64,000 nucleotides of DNA from Margaritifera margaritifera (lineage: Eukaryota; Mollusca; Bivalvia; Unionida; Margaritiferidae), in NCBI GenBank assembly GCA_029931535.1, contig JAQPZY010001347.1, positions 1,461,501 to 1,525,500 of the forward strand, in the 5' to 3' direction. Made by a program: the position numbers and the translations under genes. Under the pieces are notes generated by a model. That model searched no databases and was not told where the DNA came from. It saw nothing but the letters and a program-made list of their open reading frames with translations. This document shows positions 42,201-58,000 of this stretch, one piece after another. Numbering within the stretch: position 1 is the first letter of the stretch; each line of letters begins with the position of its first letter.

Positions 42201-42975
42201 AATGGGGCAAAGCATGTAAAGCTTTGTAAGCCACTCTGCCACATAACATGGGGAAAATCAAGTAAAGCTTTGCTTAATTATGCACCATCCATGACTGCTA
42301 TACTAGCCAAAGTCATAGGCACAGAGTTGGGACAGTAACTAAGTGCTGACAGTTTATTTTGATCTTTATTTGATGACTATGGGTGTATTCATGCTATTTG
42401 TGATTAAATATGGGTCTTCTTATTTTAAATTTGGATGATTCAAGGAAAACTGTTCGAATATTTTCCAGTCACCTAGGCCCCCCTCCCCGGCTGACCTGAT
42501 TTTTACCAGCCAACCATACCTTGTTTTTTTTTTGTTTTTTTTTTTTAAATATAAAATTTATTGGAAGATTTTGGTAATTTATTCAGCGCATACAAGACAA
42601 TATATATATTTATACAAATATTACATCAAAACAAAAATATTTTATATAAAAAAAGCCAGCCTACCTACCTACCCAAGGTGTTAGCACAAACATGTTTTTT
42701 TGTTGCCCAACTGAAGGCTTTATGGAATACCACCTGTGGCAATCAATCACATTGGCAATTATTGGCAATCACTAGTATGAACCTAGATTTTACTATTGTA
42801 CACTGTAAGCAAATCAATGTTATAATTTGTATGCTTTATGCAAACCAATTTATGAAGTGGTGTGAAATCATTATAATGGGTTCAAACAAATCCAAATCTA
42901 CGATTTATTGAAATACATTAAGTTGAAATTAAAACATTTAATTAACTCTATAGAGATACACACTACACACACAGA

Positions 42976-43057
<82 letters not shown>

Positions 43058-46000
43058 TGACAAGTTAAGTTAAGTTGCTGAAGTCTGGATTCAAGGATAT
43101 TTCCTGATCTTAACTCTGTGTACCGATTAAATGGAGTTGATGTATATAAGGACCTGTTATGAATCTGAAGTATTGTTTGATAGGTTCCAAAAATAATCCT
43201 TGTTCATAGATTACACTGCAGTGATAAAACACATTTGTTAAGATGATTAGCGACAAATAGCCCACAAAACCATATGTTGTCAATTTCAATGTATTTTTAT
43301 AAATCTGGTGAACTTTTTTTCCATTTTTCTGAGCAAATATGTTAGGTGCTATTGTAGAAATTTCACAGGGATTTGATGCATATTATCAACTTCCAGATAA
43401 AATTAGGAAATACAGGCAAGTAGCTAAGGATAATATAAATATTGGTCACTGTGTCTCACTTATTATTTTTTTAAAATATCTTGGATATTGTCATACCCTC
43501 CATCTGTCCATCCTTCTATTCATCCATCTGTCACACCATATACTTGTCCATCTGCTACCACATCTCCTCCTAAACCATTGGGTGGAAATTCATAAAACTT
43601 TGTAGTTATGTTGCCTTTGGACCAAACATCTGCGTGAGGAGTGTCATCCCTGGGTCCCATCTCTTGGGGTCAAAAGTCAAATGAATACAAATTTTAATTA
43701 CAAAAACACTGTCAAATATGTTCTCACTAAAATTCAATGATGCATTCATAGGAGAAAGAAACATCATATATGTGACAGACATTGCTTAATGACCCCAGGA
43801 TCGGGGGGGGGGGGGGGGGTGTTTTTGGGGGCAGTGCTTGGTCAAAATATATGTAATAAAAAGCTTGGGGATTTGCAAGGGGAGGTCACATTGCATTTGC
43901 TCAGGTATTCTTTTTTTTTATAAGGTACCTAAATTTTTTCTAACTTATATATATCATTGATCATGTGTACCAGATGCTAAAAATGAGCAGTCTATTAACA
44001 GTCTAATTTGGGTTCTATTGATTCAGAAACTTTTAGAGCCAAATCTCTCTAAGTCTGTTGATTAAAATTGCACAAAATTTTCCTTTTTTTATTATTTTTT
44101 GTGAAAGTTTCAGCAGATTTCAAAGCATCATGTAAACAGAAGTATAATTTCTATGAATTGAATTGAGATGGAGAGAGCATATATATAATATACCTCGTGT
44201 TCATCCATTCTGTTCTGTCTGTCATGAATTTCATATTCACAGGCTAGAGTAACTTCATGGGTTGAAACCAAAGTTAGTATGAGGCACTTTATGTTAAGGA
44301 GATGTAGGTCATGTATGATCTTCAACATTTTGTGGCAAAATTTGATAGAATTATAGCCCCTGTTTGACAGAATTATAGTCCCTGTTTGATGGAATTAGAG
44401 CCCCAGTTTGTCTTGGAACTATGTCACTGCCTATGAAAACAGCTTTTGCTATTTCCACCATATTGATGGTGGAGGGTATCCCTGTTGTATGGGCACATTT
44501 CTGTTCTCTTGATTCCAGATCTGATGTTCATTTTCAGGTCCTGCACTTGTAGGTCATGTGATCACTCCAAGAGAGATGAGTGTCCAGGCTCCAAACCTCC
44601 ATCTACTAGGACAGCTGTTTCTTGGCTGCGGAACACGGCATTTCTTTGATATTGTTCTGGTTCTCCAGTTGTAAGTTATAATGTCTTTATGTAAAATGAA
44701 TTATTGAAGTTTCAGTGCATGACATATAGTACTGAGGATAACTTGGCTAAAAAATTCTACCTCACTGAGTGAATGATCAGTTTTTTTTTACACTAATAAT
44801 AAAGATCAAATATAACAAGGAATTCGTGAAAAAACTTCACACATTTAGGTTGTAATTTTATATTTTCATTATTTGTTAAATGTGTATTTGATTGCATATT
44901 AGTATAAATATCTTCTGATACGTTTGCATTCAGATTGAATTGGGGTAATAGCCATGTAACTAAATGAAGATTTAAGACATTGGTGGTGATTTCACTGCCA
45001 CATATTGAGTTTAACACACATTTTTAAATGCAAGATTGTTACCCCAACTCTATAAAAATTTGTTTCAAACATAGTTGAGAAATTGTCTAAGATGTGTATT
45101 TTGTTTTCTGTCTCACAGTAAGCATTATTTAATATGTCACACTGTCATCTAAGATTCTGATATTATTTTCAGTTAATTCTTCCTCAAAATTCATCATTGA
45201 ACTAATCAGAGAGTGTATTATATTGACATATGTGTTAGATTCTAGCTTTTGAAATTGAACTTTGAAGCATTACAGCTGCTCTCTGACACCATTCTCTTTG
45301 CTTTTCAGTGTAGCTCTGCTTATCTCTTATGCCCTGGCAGGAAGCGAGGCCTTTGCCCAGATTATTGGGATCAGGTAGCAGTCTTAACAGCTGTCAATAG
45401 TCATAATCGGAATTTACTTCCATAAGTATTTTTCTTCAGACATTAACTTTTTCAAATACATTTTAACCTGTGTTAAGAAGTCACCAGTGGAAGAAGAAAA
45501 AATTGGCCTTGCAGGACAGGTGGCTGTTTAATGTAGGTTTATTTCTTCAATATTTTGGTTTTAGTGATCTTGACAATACAGTTGTTGAGTATAGTTGATT
45601 GTTTAATTGAGGTGAATTTTTGGTTTGACTCTATCTGCTGAATTCCCCATTACAAGTTTGGTTCATGAATAGATGGAAACAAAAGATAACATTGTTAGAA
45701 TTAACTCAATCCCTGATCTGTCATTCTAGTTCTACAGAGGAATCAGTTATTACTCAATAGAATGTTCTATGACACAAATTGAAAATTTAAGGTAGCTGTT
45801 TAGTTTGTTTGGAACAAGGCACCTACTCAGATGCCCTTTAACTCTCTGATTATGGGGGAACAGGCTGACCACATATACAGATTTTTCCGATTATGGGGGA
45901 ACAGGCTGACCACATATACAGATTTGTCTGCATTATGGGGGAACAGGCTGACCACATATACAGATTTTTCTGCATTATGTAGATTTTTCATCATAGTTAC

Positions 46001-49000
46001 AGAAATATTGACAGATGATCTAAGAGTGCAGATTGTTTTATCATGATGAAAATTATATTTTAACCTAATATTTCTTCAGAAATTTTGCATTTATGGCTTA
46101 ATTTTCTTTTCAGTATTTCTTTACTACTCAAAAATATTGTTAACCATGGGATGTTAATGTAAAAATAGCATAAAATTGTAAGTATCTTGAATTTCTTTGT
46201 TACTTCTACTGAGTTCTATGTCAGTTCTCTACAAACATGGATTGTTTTTCTTAGGTGCAGTCAGTAGTGTGGATTTTCAGAAAACTTTTGTGGTAAGCCT
46301 GCAGAAAACAAATGAAACTGTTGCCTGTCATATCTCTTGATGACCAAGTTTTCCATTGCCATAACACTGGTTTTCCATGGTTTACTCCATCCATAGCCAT
46401 GAAATCACTGTTAATATATGACCTGATGAATTGACATATACCAAAGTCTTTGTAAAACTCAATTTATACTGTATGTACTTGCTTATAAGTCAAGTCCAAC
46501 CGCAAACAACATAGACCCTGATCTTTGTTGCATAATGCACTGGCAGATCATGGTCTGTGTTGTTTGTTCTACTGATTACTCCTAACAAATTTCAGAGACT
46601 CAGATCTGGGTCTGTGCAGTTTGCAGTTGGTCTTGACTTATAAGCAAGTACATATGGTAATAATATTTAAGAACTGGTAATTTTCTATGTAACCTTTTCT
46701 CTATACAGCAATTTCCAGGTGATCCCTGTGTTTGTATGGGTGCTGACATTCCTTATTTTATTTGCCCTACAATTGATACAACCCATTGTCTCTGTACTTA
46801 CCTTCTTCAAGGGATCTCTACTTTTAGGGACAGTAAGTAGGAACTTATTTTTATATTTCTAAAATACTCCATACCTTTAGTTAGTGCATGTGGATAATTA
46901 CAGTCTTTTAAATATCTCTGCATGTAAGCACAGCTTGACATAAAGTGCTAGAAGCTGCAGATACAGTCATATGCTCCAATTTAACATTAGTGCACTTGTG
47001 AGTTAAATGCTTATAGGATTGTGTTGAAGTTTCATAGTTTGTTAGTGATTTGTTCTGCAATATTAGGAAACTTATTTTGGCTTTATATTTTAAACTGAGC
47101 AAATATTTGCACAACCAATACCCATAGCATTATTACATGTAAAACCAAGGTAAAATAATATTCGGGAACTTTCTTTGTTACACAAAGTGATTGCATTGCC
47201 ATAGGTTACTGTCATTCGTACAATATATGGTACTTTGCTGGGATCAAGTTATCTCCCCTTAATCTTTGATCTTTTCAACACAGCCCAACCCCGATCTGCA
47301 ACCTCCCTTTGATGTTGCCCCTTTTATTATGTCTGATATAATTACATGCTATTACTCTTACGTAAATGTTATGTCTGATATAATTACATGTTATTACTCT
47401 TATGTAAATGCAGAGATATAATTACATGTTATTACTCTTATGTAAATACAGAGATATAATTACATGTTATTACTCTTATGTAAATGCAGATATATGTTGT
47501 GTCATACCTTAAACATTAGTTGCTATAAACAATCCAGTTTCTACTCACATGAAAAAATTCACAATTACTTTGATTTTTTGTTATATATACCATAGTAATG
47601 TGTCCGAAAAATTTTATTTTTGAAATGTCAAAACAACTAAAAATTAAGAATATGGCCTATACCGTTCTGAAATGAAGTCAGGACAGAGGTCTGCAAGAAT
47701 GCATCAGTAGTGTCTACATGGTGGCAGATAATAAGAAGTAACGGAGCATAACTGTGATTTCTGCTGGATGTGTTCTAATTCTGAGTTTCCATATGAAACA
47801 TCTTTACCAATGAATATGTTACCAACAAGTCAGAAGTGTGGCGATTGATTTGACCTCACTTCAAGCAAATGTTTGTTATCTTCTTTCTATGTTTCATTTG
47901 TGAAGTTAGTAATTGTCATGCATATTGATCAAATTGGAATTGTCACTGTGGAAAATGATTTAATCTAGAAGCAAACAGAACTTGAAATATCTGCTGAAAT
48001 ACTTTTGTTTGATTTTAACAGACCTATAATGTACTAATCTTGGACTTGATTTTAAATTGGGCAGCAATTTTCAATAAAAAATGAACTCTATTTATTCTTC
48101 TGTTTAAATTTTAAGATTGTGATAGTGCATAACGGGATTGCATGGTTTTGCTTGCTTAATTTCAGGTCATTGTAACATTGTATGTTGGGTCTTCCATTCA
48201 TCGTGAGATTCACAATGACTTCACGAATTCCGGTGCTCCCTTTTTGATGGGAACTGTTGCATTAGGTAAGAGTTGTAGGACATGGAAAACTTAAGTTGAA
48301 TATTTTATTTTTTAGCTGTCAATGATTTTAAAAGTGACCTTATGCATTTTGTCATGAAACATAAATACTGGCACTGATGTGATGTAATGAAGTTAAGTTG
48401 ATTTATATCAAACTTTTTCAAGCACTTATTCACTAAAAGTAATCTATTACCACAGACAGGGTTTCTCTTAGGATATGAAACTGAAGGGTCATTGACTCCT
48501 GGGCTGAAATTTCCAGGAGTCAAAATTTGAAGATTGAGAGTCAAAATCTTAAACCCGAGAGTCATGAGAACAACATGGAGAAAGAAAATGTACTTTTAAA
48601 ACTTGTTTGCATTTACTATCAAACACAGAAAACATCAAAGGGTCTTGTTTAATACACAAACAACACAATTAAACATCAAAGAGTCTTGTTTAATACACAA
48701 CACAATTATAACAAAATATCAAGCGGAGACCAAAAGGAAATTTGAAAGTCACATATTACATGGAAATTCAGAATTTATATACAACTATAGAAGTATTTGT
48801 CATTATTCATTGATTTACAGTTACTTCACAAAATGAATTACTTCCTTGGATGTTTTTGCAATTCAGATTGTTTTGAAACTTTCTTTACACTGAAGTCACT
48901 CATATCCAGACCCTCCTTCATTATTCTAATCAATTTGAATGTCTATCAAATGCACTCTTTGGTGGATTTGTACTCCCCACAGTGTCAGATGGATTTTTCA

Positions 49001-52000
49001 TTTGTGCATCTTTGCACCATGTGTAAAACACAATTGTCTGTCCATCGTTATTCACAGATTTTTCAATCCAAGGAAACGCTTTCTTCCATGCATCCTTGAA
49101 TTTTCATGTGCATTTCAAAGGAGTGTTGTCTTTCCGTTTATTACTGCTATGCTCATTTTCACAGTTTCAGTCAGTCTCATGCTGACATTTCCCTTAGAAA
49201 TTAGTCAAAAAATTCCTCTGAGCCATTGTATTCATAAACAACATGATGTCACACAATCAGTAATACAATAGAAATGATCAAATCTGAAATAATTCACTTA
49301 AATACCAGAAGGGTGACCAGTTATATAGAGAATCAGTGGAAATCAATAATTAGAAGAAGTTTTCAATAATTACAAGAAGTTTTCAATAATTACAAGAAAT
49401 TTTTTGTGGATATTGTAGCATTATCAGAAGAAACATGTGATCCTTACTGCAATCAATTCCCTTTCATTTCTGTCCACCATTTTTAATATCTAGTAATCAC
49501 AGCCATTTCTTCATCTTATTTTATAAAGAGGCTTTAAATTCCAATTATCTCAATCATTGTCACTCAAACAATCTGTTTATCTTTTCAAAACAAAAGATCA
49601 AAGTTGGCATCTATGTCAGTTATTGGACAATCCCACGTGGCCCTTACAACTTCTCATGAAAACAATGCTAGTTGATTAGCAGGTTAGGCATGTATGTTGG
49701 CTTGGTCATTCAAACAACATGATGATCAAAGGTTATTATATGGTACTGATTATAGTGTTTGACTCTTAAGGCAAAATTTCTGAGAGTCAAACTGACACAT
49801 AGGGCAGAATACACACACATTAGTTTTGGGTGAGATGGGAAATCCATGTGTAAAAACCCATTAGTATGGGTCAAAGGGAAACCCAGCACAGGGCCTGAAA
49901 ATTTCATTTCTGACCAACTGGTCCAGGACTTGTAGAACCCTGCACTACCCAGGTCCACATAAGCCAAGCATTGGTCCAGGACCTGTAGAATCCTGCACTA
50001 CCCAGGTCCACATAAGCCAAGCATTGGTTCAGGACCTGTAGAACCCTGCACTACCCAGGTCCACATAAGCCAAGCATTGGTCCAGGACCTGTAGAACCCT
50101 GCACTACCCAGGTCCGCATAAGCCAAGTGCTGGTCTAGCAACTAAGTCTGAGATGCGAAATGCAGGAAATCCTTACAGTAGGTGCTTGGTTTTAGCTGAG
50201 ATTGAGGAAAGACAAATATTTGATTGGCAAAGATAAAGCTTGCTCCACAAATATCATTCTAAATTTGCTGATTTCCATTATTGTGTTACAGTAACAACCT
50301 CTCACTCTGGAACAATTGACTTCTGCTTGCATCGGTGAGCTTTTATGACTCTTTTCAGATGTTTTAAGGATTAAACAGCACATTATTTTCAGTTTATAGG
50401 AACAACTAAGAATAATTAACAGTCCAAGTGGATAGTGCTGGTAATATATGGTCCATGGCCAAAAAAGATCAGTCCTAGACCTTTTACCATCATAATTTTC
50501 AGGCACCGATTACCACCATCTCCAGTATCAGCTGACACAGTGAACTGCATTATAAGGCTAATCCCTGTTCTTGTTCTTATATTGATTGATACTTACTGTT
50601 GGTAGTTATAATGACCATGTAAAATACCGTAGCTCTACTCTTATAAGCCCAGGGGGTCATCAGTGTAAAATAATTTTATGAAGGGGGTTAGCTTATTATT
50701 GGGAAAAGCTTTTTTAAAAACAAATTGCCAAAGTTTTGTTAAGAAGAGGCAGTAAGCTTATCATCAAGCACAGTCTTGTTGTGAAACAATTAAAATAGGT
50801 TGAGTTTATTAGCATTGTTTACTTTTTTGCACCCAGGACCCTGTATACAGAAAATATTCTTCATTATTACTTTCATAAAATTGTTATGAATTCTGATTGG
50901 CTGAACAGATCATGTATGCTCAACATTAATAGAACATATTGGTTTCCTCAAAGTGATTTCAGCTCCACCAAAAACAATTTATTGCAGGAATATATTTTTA
51001 GATCTTGGTGTGAAAGTTAGAAAACAATTACAGGCTTTTGTTTCACTCAATACATTGTTTTATTGAATTGTGAAATATAGATATTGGCCTCCACCAATAT
51101 CATTTTTCACAGCTCAATTAAACAATGTCTTGAACTCAACAAAAGCCCAGACCAGTAATTGTATGATATTGATTTCAATTATTTGAAGAAGAAGAAGAAG
51201 AAGAAGAAGAAGAAGAAAAAGAAAAAGATGAAGAAGAAGAAGAAGAATGTGACAAACAATGACAATACCAGTGCATCTTTTGAAAAAAGTTAATTTATTA
51301 TTTCATATGTTGGGTCATGTTTGTATATGGATTAGATAACATTAAAGTAAACTCTGGTTTTCTTTTTAGCTGTATGCTGAATAATTCCTACAGAATGTTG
51401 ACTTGGTAACTAGAAATGTATTCATCTAACACAAATGCCCTGCCACCCTATTTTTGGTATGATATAAAGTCATATGTGCATATGAAACTGACCTTAAATG
51501 CAAAATGTGACTGATTTCACTGAAACATAAAATTTAGGTCACAGTAACCTACTAGTGTTCGATGTTATTGTACTCACCAAGATGCATCCACATTAAAACT
51601 TGATTGACTTTGTGACTAACAATGCCCAAGAAAATGACATTAATGCAAAGCTTAACCAGAGTCACTAAGGTTTGAAATCCGGTAACAGTTACCTGATTTT
51701 GGTAAGGTGGTGTATTGACTAAGATGAATCCATACACAAAGTTGCATATCTCTTTGGCCAATTATGCCCAAGAATCTGACTTGAGTGCAAAATTTAAATG
51801 AAGTCATTGAAGCATGTAATTAAGGTCAGTTGTTTACATTTGGTAAGATTTTGTTGCACTCTCCAAGACACATATACATACCAAGCTGCATGACTCCATG
51901 ACTAACAATGCTTGAGAAACTGACCTAAATGCAGAACTTAACCAAGTCATGACTGATGTACCTATATATGTAAGGATGAATAAACAGGCATATTACCATA

Positions 52001-55000
52001 TACCCATTCCACACTTGAAGACCTTGAATGAATTTACAAGGCAGAGAAGCTGTAGAGTTTAGAAATAACAGGCAAGCCAAGGGCAAGTGGCTTTTGAAGA
52101 ATTACCTTTACAATGCATAAATCTACTTACCCAGAATTACCTGTACAATGTATAAATCTTATTGCCCAGAATTACCTGTACAATGCATAAATATACTTGC
52201 CCAGAATTACCTGTACAATGCATAAAACTACTTGCCTAAAAGAGTTTTTATGCACTGTCTCAAAAAAACAAGAATTCCTTTGAGCAAGTAGTTTTTATCA
52301 GTGCAAGAGAAGGCCTTGTAAAATTTAGAATGACCTTCTGCATATGGCAGTATTGTTTTTTTTTAGCTCTACTGCTTAAGATCAGAATATCTTATGTCAT
52401 GGCCTATTGTCCATTGGCCATCCATCATCCATATGTCCATCCATTAGCACAAGTTTATTACCATTACTCCTCCGAAACTACTTGGAGGATTGCCATCAAA
52501 TTTTACACATATGTTCATTCCAAGGTCTAGTTGGTCCTAAATGAAAATGGTGCCGCTCAGACATCCATAGTGGCAATCTTGAAAATCTTGTTGTCACTAC
52601 TCCTCCCGAAAGGATGTTCATATCAACATGAGGTTCTCACTATAAGTCTAGTTGGTCCTAAATGAAAATGGTGCCGATCTATTGTCCAGTATGATCTCCA
52701 TGGTAGCCATCTTGAAAATCTTGTTATTGCTACTCCTCCTTAACTGAAAGTCATATCAACATGGGATTTTCACCAGAAGACTTCTTATGATGTCTAGTTG
52801 GTCATAAATGAAAATGGTACTGATCTGACATCCAATATGACCACCATTGCAGCCATTTTAAATATCTTGTTATTGCTACTCCTAAATGGAAAGTAATATC
52901 AACATGGTGTTTTTATTAAAAGATTTCTTATGATATCTAGTTGGTCCTAAATGAAAATGGTGCTGATCAGACCTTGAATATGGCCACCATGGTAGCCATC
53001 TTGAAATCTTGTGATAGCTACTTCTTCGGATCAGATGGTCATATAGCCATGGGATTTTCACTAATGGACTTATAATATCTTGTCAGTCCTAAGAAAAATG
53101 GTGATCATCAAGGACATAGTCCATAACTCAAACAAGATTAATTCTGATGGATTTATTACTGTGTCTTTCAGGTGGTGTAGTTAACACTATGCCTTTCATG
53201 TACAGCAAGATTAGTCCCTCAAAGAAATGGTGCAGATCTGACCACCAACACATCCATACTTTTGTGAAGGAGGTTTGAAAACCAGACTTAATTGACCTTG
53301 GGGAGTCAAATGTCTTTGCTTGCATATTTGTACTTCATTGAGCTTATGAACAAAGAGACATATACTTGTATAAGTGAATTTTGACCAGATTTTGTATTTA
53401 TTTGCATTTCAGTGAACAAGTTGATAGTCAGCACTCAGACATTGATTTTATGGTCAAAGGTCTTGAATCGGGGTTTTTAGCTGTACTGGCTTGTGAACAT
53501 GATAACAGAAACAAATATGAATGGATTTTTATCTAATCCAGTTTGTGGATATATCAGAAGAATAACTTGAAAGATGCCACTTTAAAAAACCCGACTTTAT
53601 TCTTCAAAAAAATATGACCAAACTTAGCATGTGAGTATATCTTGACATTGTCTGAGACATATACAGTGATTTTCCATCCATGATGTCCAGTTCAATGTAA
53701 AAGTCCATAACAAAGAATTTTGTCATGCACTTGAAGGTATTTTGTGAACATCTTAACATTTAAGAAAATGTTTTTGTGTCCATATTTCGTATGCTGGAGT
53801 TTCTCGGGAATATCAGAGATGGTATCAGTACTCTGCACTTAAAATGAATAAAAGAACAGATGAAACAGACTTATCTTGGATTTCTTGAAAATACATTCAG
53901 ACCAGTAGATCTTATGGACTGTGTCAGGGAATGTAATTATTGCAGCTCCTAACATTATTCAAGAAATATCATGTCCCAACTTTTACTACTTTCAAATAAA
54001 TCTTCTTTGTCCATATTGTTCATAAAAGTGTGTTAAACTAAGCTGATTAATTCTGATGGATTTATTACTGTGTCTTTCAGGTGGTGTGGTTAACACTATG
54101 CCTTTCATGTACAGCAAGATTAGTCCCTCAAAAGACCAGATTAAGGGCTACAGATTAGCCGTTATCTTGGGTTTAACTACATGTGCATTGCTCAACATTC
54201 TCTGGTAAGTTCCAAGGGACAGCTCCCCATCTGTTACACTTGCTGTAAGGTTATGATAAAGTAAATTGTACCACATTTATCACTCGTGTTACTATGCAAA
54301 AATAGTATATACAGTCAAAAATGGTCACCTTTATTTAGTGGTCACCTGGTCTCAATGGTCATTCCCTCCCCCCCCCCAGAAATTTCCTCTAAAAAAGTAA
54401 GATATTAAACAATCACCTGCTTTCTATGGTCAACAGCCAGGTGTTTCTTAACAGTGGTTTCTTACAGTTTAAAAAGTGGTCACTTGTAAATACTCGAGTC
54501 AATCTGTCAGTGTAACTTTAAATTGGCTGATCTCTCCATTTTTATTGTAAGAATTTGAATAAATCCACAATACTGCTGGGAAATTCATTGTTGGGGTAAA
54601 TCATTCTTATAGCCCCCCCCCCCCCACCACCACCACCTTTTTGTGTGTGTGTGGGTTGCACTGATTATTAGAGAAATAATTTTAGATAAATTTGCTTTAA
54701 TTTATCAAATTTTTCCTATTCAACAAATTTCTATCAGTGTTTTCAGCATAATAAAAGTTTGGGGATCAAGATCATGATAAGCTCTTCCTATCTATCGTTT
54801 ATAATGCAATAAAATCAAATTCAGTTTTCAAATGTTGATTGTAATTGCTGTAAGTAAAAAAATACAAAAACTGCTAAAGTATTATAATAGTATGGAAAAG
54901 TCTGCATAAATCCATATGCGTAAAATGCATTGTTGTCAAAGTAAAATGAACAGATAGTCATAATATACATATCAGATCGTCATTAAACGTCCATCCATTT

Positions 55001-58000
55001 TTGAGATGAAAATGTTAACAGGCATTTAATTAGTAGGGTACTCTTTTTAATACAATAGTAGTTAATGGACCAACACTATAGGCACTATATAAGATATTAT
55101 GTTGGTTCAAAGTTTTCAAGGAATGCTATGAACTGAGGATGAAAACTTGTGCATATTTGATAGTAAATACATGATGGGAACAGTGTTTCAACTTAAAAGG
55201 CATCACAAGTCATTAAAAAAGGTGACCTGTCAGCCATCAGGTTGACACTTTCTATATTTGGCCTAGGTCTTACTTCCGAGACAGCTGACCCCAGCTGCAA
55301 TATACAAGCAGCCGAGGCAGCTGCCTCCATACCATATATATAAGCAAAAACATACTATTTGAAAAATAGACATAGTGAAAGCTTGAAGAAATCTATGAAT
55401 GAAACCCTATTCCATCAAAATTTATGAATAATACATTTATGAATAATACATTTATATGGTAAATTCTTTGATAGGAAATTATCCCATTTGCCTGAAATAA
55501 TAATAATAATAATTCATAATCACATATAATAATAATAATGATAATGCAGTGAACCTGATTTGAGTGACCTTTGCTATGAGTGACCACCTGTCATTTACAG
55601 AATTATTTTATTACATAATGCACTGTCGTAAGCAACAACCTGCAGGAGATGGTCAGCAACCACGATTTTTAGGCAGTATGTGTGTTTCAACACTGCTAAA
55701 TTGCAAGACCAGATATAAACACTACTGATCTTTATTTAATCCTTTGTAACCATGGAACCTGAAGAAGGACTATAGGTGGAGTGCACATTGGTCTGAAGCA
55801 GATGAAAAACAAAAGAAAAAAATGGAGCCTAGTCTGGCTACTGGTTTCATTAGACCTACAGGAAGCATTGTATGCAGATGACTATAAACCAGACTAATTT
55901 ACATGTCACTAACCACCATTGTTGTGCCAAGGTCATGTACATCCCAATTACGATTAAACATTCCTTCTTTAAAGGAAGCAGTCATGGACATATACAGTTC
56001 AGAGGTTCAGAACTGCTACAGTCATTATTACTTATATCACATACATACATAAATGTGAATGTTTTATGATAGGTGTATATCTTTATTGATATATAAAATT
56101 AATTTGATTTTATGGCATGTAATGCTTTAACAAAAACTATGAAAAAAGAATAAAATGCACATACAGGCATTGAGGGTATTTTCCCTTTTTAAACTCAGTT
56201 GAATTTCGACCTTGAAAACTTGCACTCCTGCACAGATCTGTTTTGAGAGACCACCTGTCTTGAGAAACCACTTTTTGTTGGCAGAACAGGTAGTCTCTTA
56301 AGACATGTTTTACTGCAGTAGTAACTAATAATGATAATGGTATTTGGTATATGGTTAGAACCAAGTTTGAAACGTTAATCTGCATTCAGAAATCACTTAT
56401 GTACAAAGGTCATTTGGGCCTTTTCCCATGGGTGGCTGCTTTAGACAGGTTTGACTGTACTGTTAATTGACTATTTTTCTTGGGTACCAATTTTTGTGGA
56501 TTTAATGGTTGCTACAAACAACAAATGTAAAGACCCAATGGACAATGGTCTTTCTGTGGAAAAAATAGGACACCTTTTTCAATCTATGAATTGATGTCAA
56601 GTTGAAATGCAAAATCACCAAAATTAATAAATTCATTGTATTTATTCAGAAATTGATTTGTAAAAATGTTATGCCATGATTATGCTGAACATACTGCATT
56701 TGTAAAAATTAAATGATGCTGAAATATTATTAACAGAATCAGGTTAAAATTCAAAATTTGGTAGTGATGCATGTTATCTGATTGAATAAAGAAACATAGC
56801 ATTAGATGTGTACAATATTGTATCAGGTCCATATCAACAAAATTCCTATACATCTCTCACCATCATTTATACAGCAACAAAGTAGCAATTGAAACAGCAA
56901 AAATTTCACAATTTCCACATTTTTTAAACGGCTGCATAAGTCATGTAAATTTTTTTTCATTTTCTCATTTCAGGTGTTTGGCAGTGCTTGACATTGTTCC
57001 TCAGCTTAGAAAAGAGTCATGTGATCAGGGAGTCTGCTGTAACAACATATCTCTACAAAGGTCAGTTCTGTAGTCTTGCCGAGGATGCCTTAGTAATTAA
57101 TGCTGATCTTTGACTTCTTCATTTTGATGTTTGGCGGTAGCACTAAAGTTCATATTTTAAAATCTTACTGGATTTCCAGATCACTTAGATCTGGAGGTTT
57201 CCTGTGTGATAAAAGCATTAATAAAATTGTGCATCACCTAGACACTTAACATCTGTGCTTGACAATTACAATTGGCCAAAGACTAGTGAAATGACTAAAT
57301 GAAGTTTTCATTAAATAAAAGAAAGAAATGCATAACAGCAGCAAACAACTCTTTTGATCAACTGATAATACATGGGTGTTGATAATACATGAATGTTTCA
57401 ATATTTGTTTTTTCATTAAGTGAAAAGTAAGGAAAGTAAGCCATGAAGTTATGGATATATAGGTTGCTTCCCTTAAACTTCCTGTAAATACAACAAAAAG
57501 ACCAATAGCTTCCACGTGTATTAATCTTGCATCTGATTGGCTGAGCATGTTACCACTCTTGAGTATGATTTCTGATCCAGTTATGATCAAACATGGAATA
57601 TATACTTATATCATAAAGATCTAGGACAAGTTCAGTGATGAGCAAGGTGAGACTATCTTTCATCTGATTGGCTAATCTTGTTACCACTCTAGAGTTTATT
57701 TCTGATCTGATTTTGATCAAACTTGAAATATATACTTCTGTTATCAAGATCTCAGACAAGTTCATAATGAAAAGGCCCTGGCTGGCTTAGTGGCCTAAGT
57801 CACTCATCTTTACAGATCACTTGAACATCTCTCCTCTGTTCACATGAATTTGAGTCTCGGATCAACCAACATGGGTATGTGAGGAAGCTTACCAGTAGTT
57901 TCCAGTGGGTTGGTGGTTTCTGAAAGCCATGTTTCTGATCTGAAATTGAGCCAATTTGGCATATGGACTTTTATCATCAAACTCTTGAATGAGTTTGATC

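Noticed and set aside
57246..57590. 114-codon minus frame
   Set aside because: It lies in the degenerate 120-bp intron repeats with no motif or splice support.
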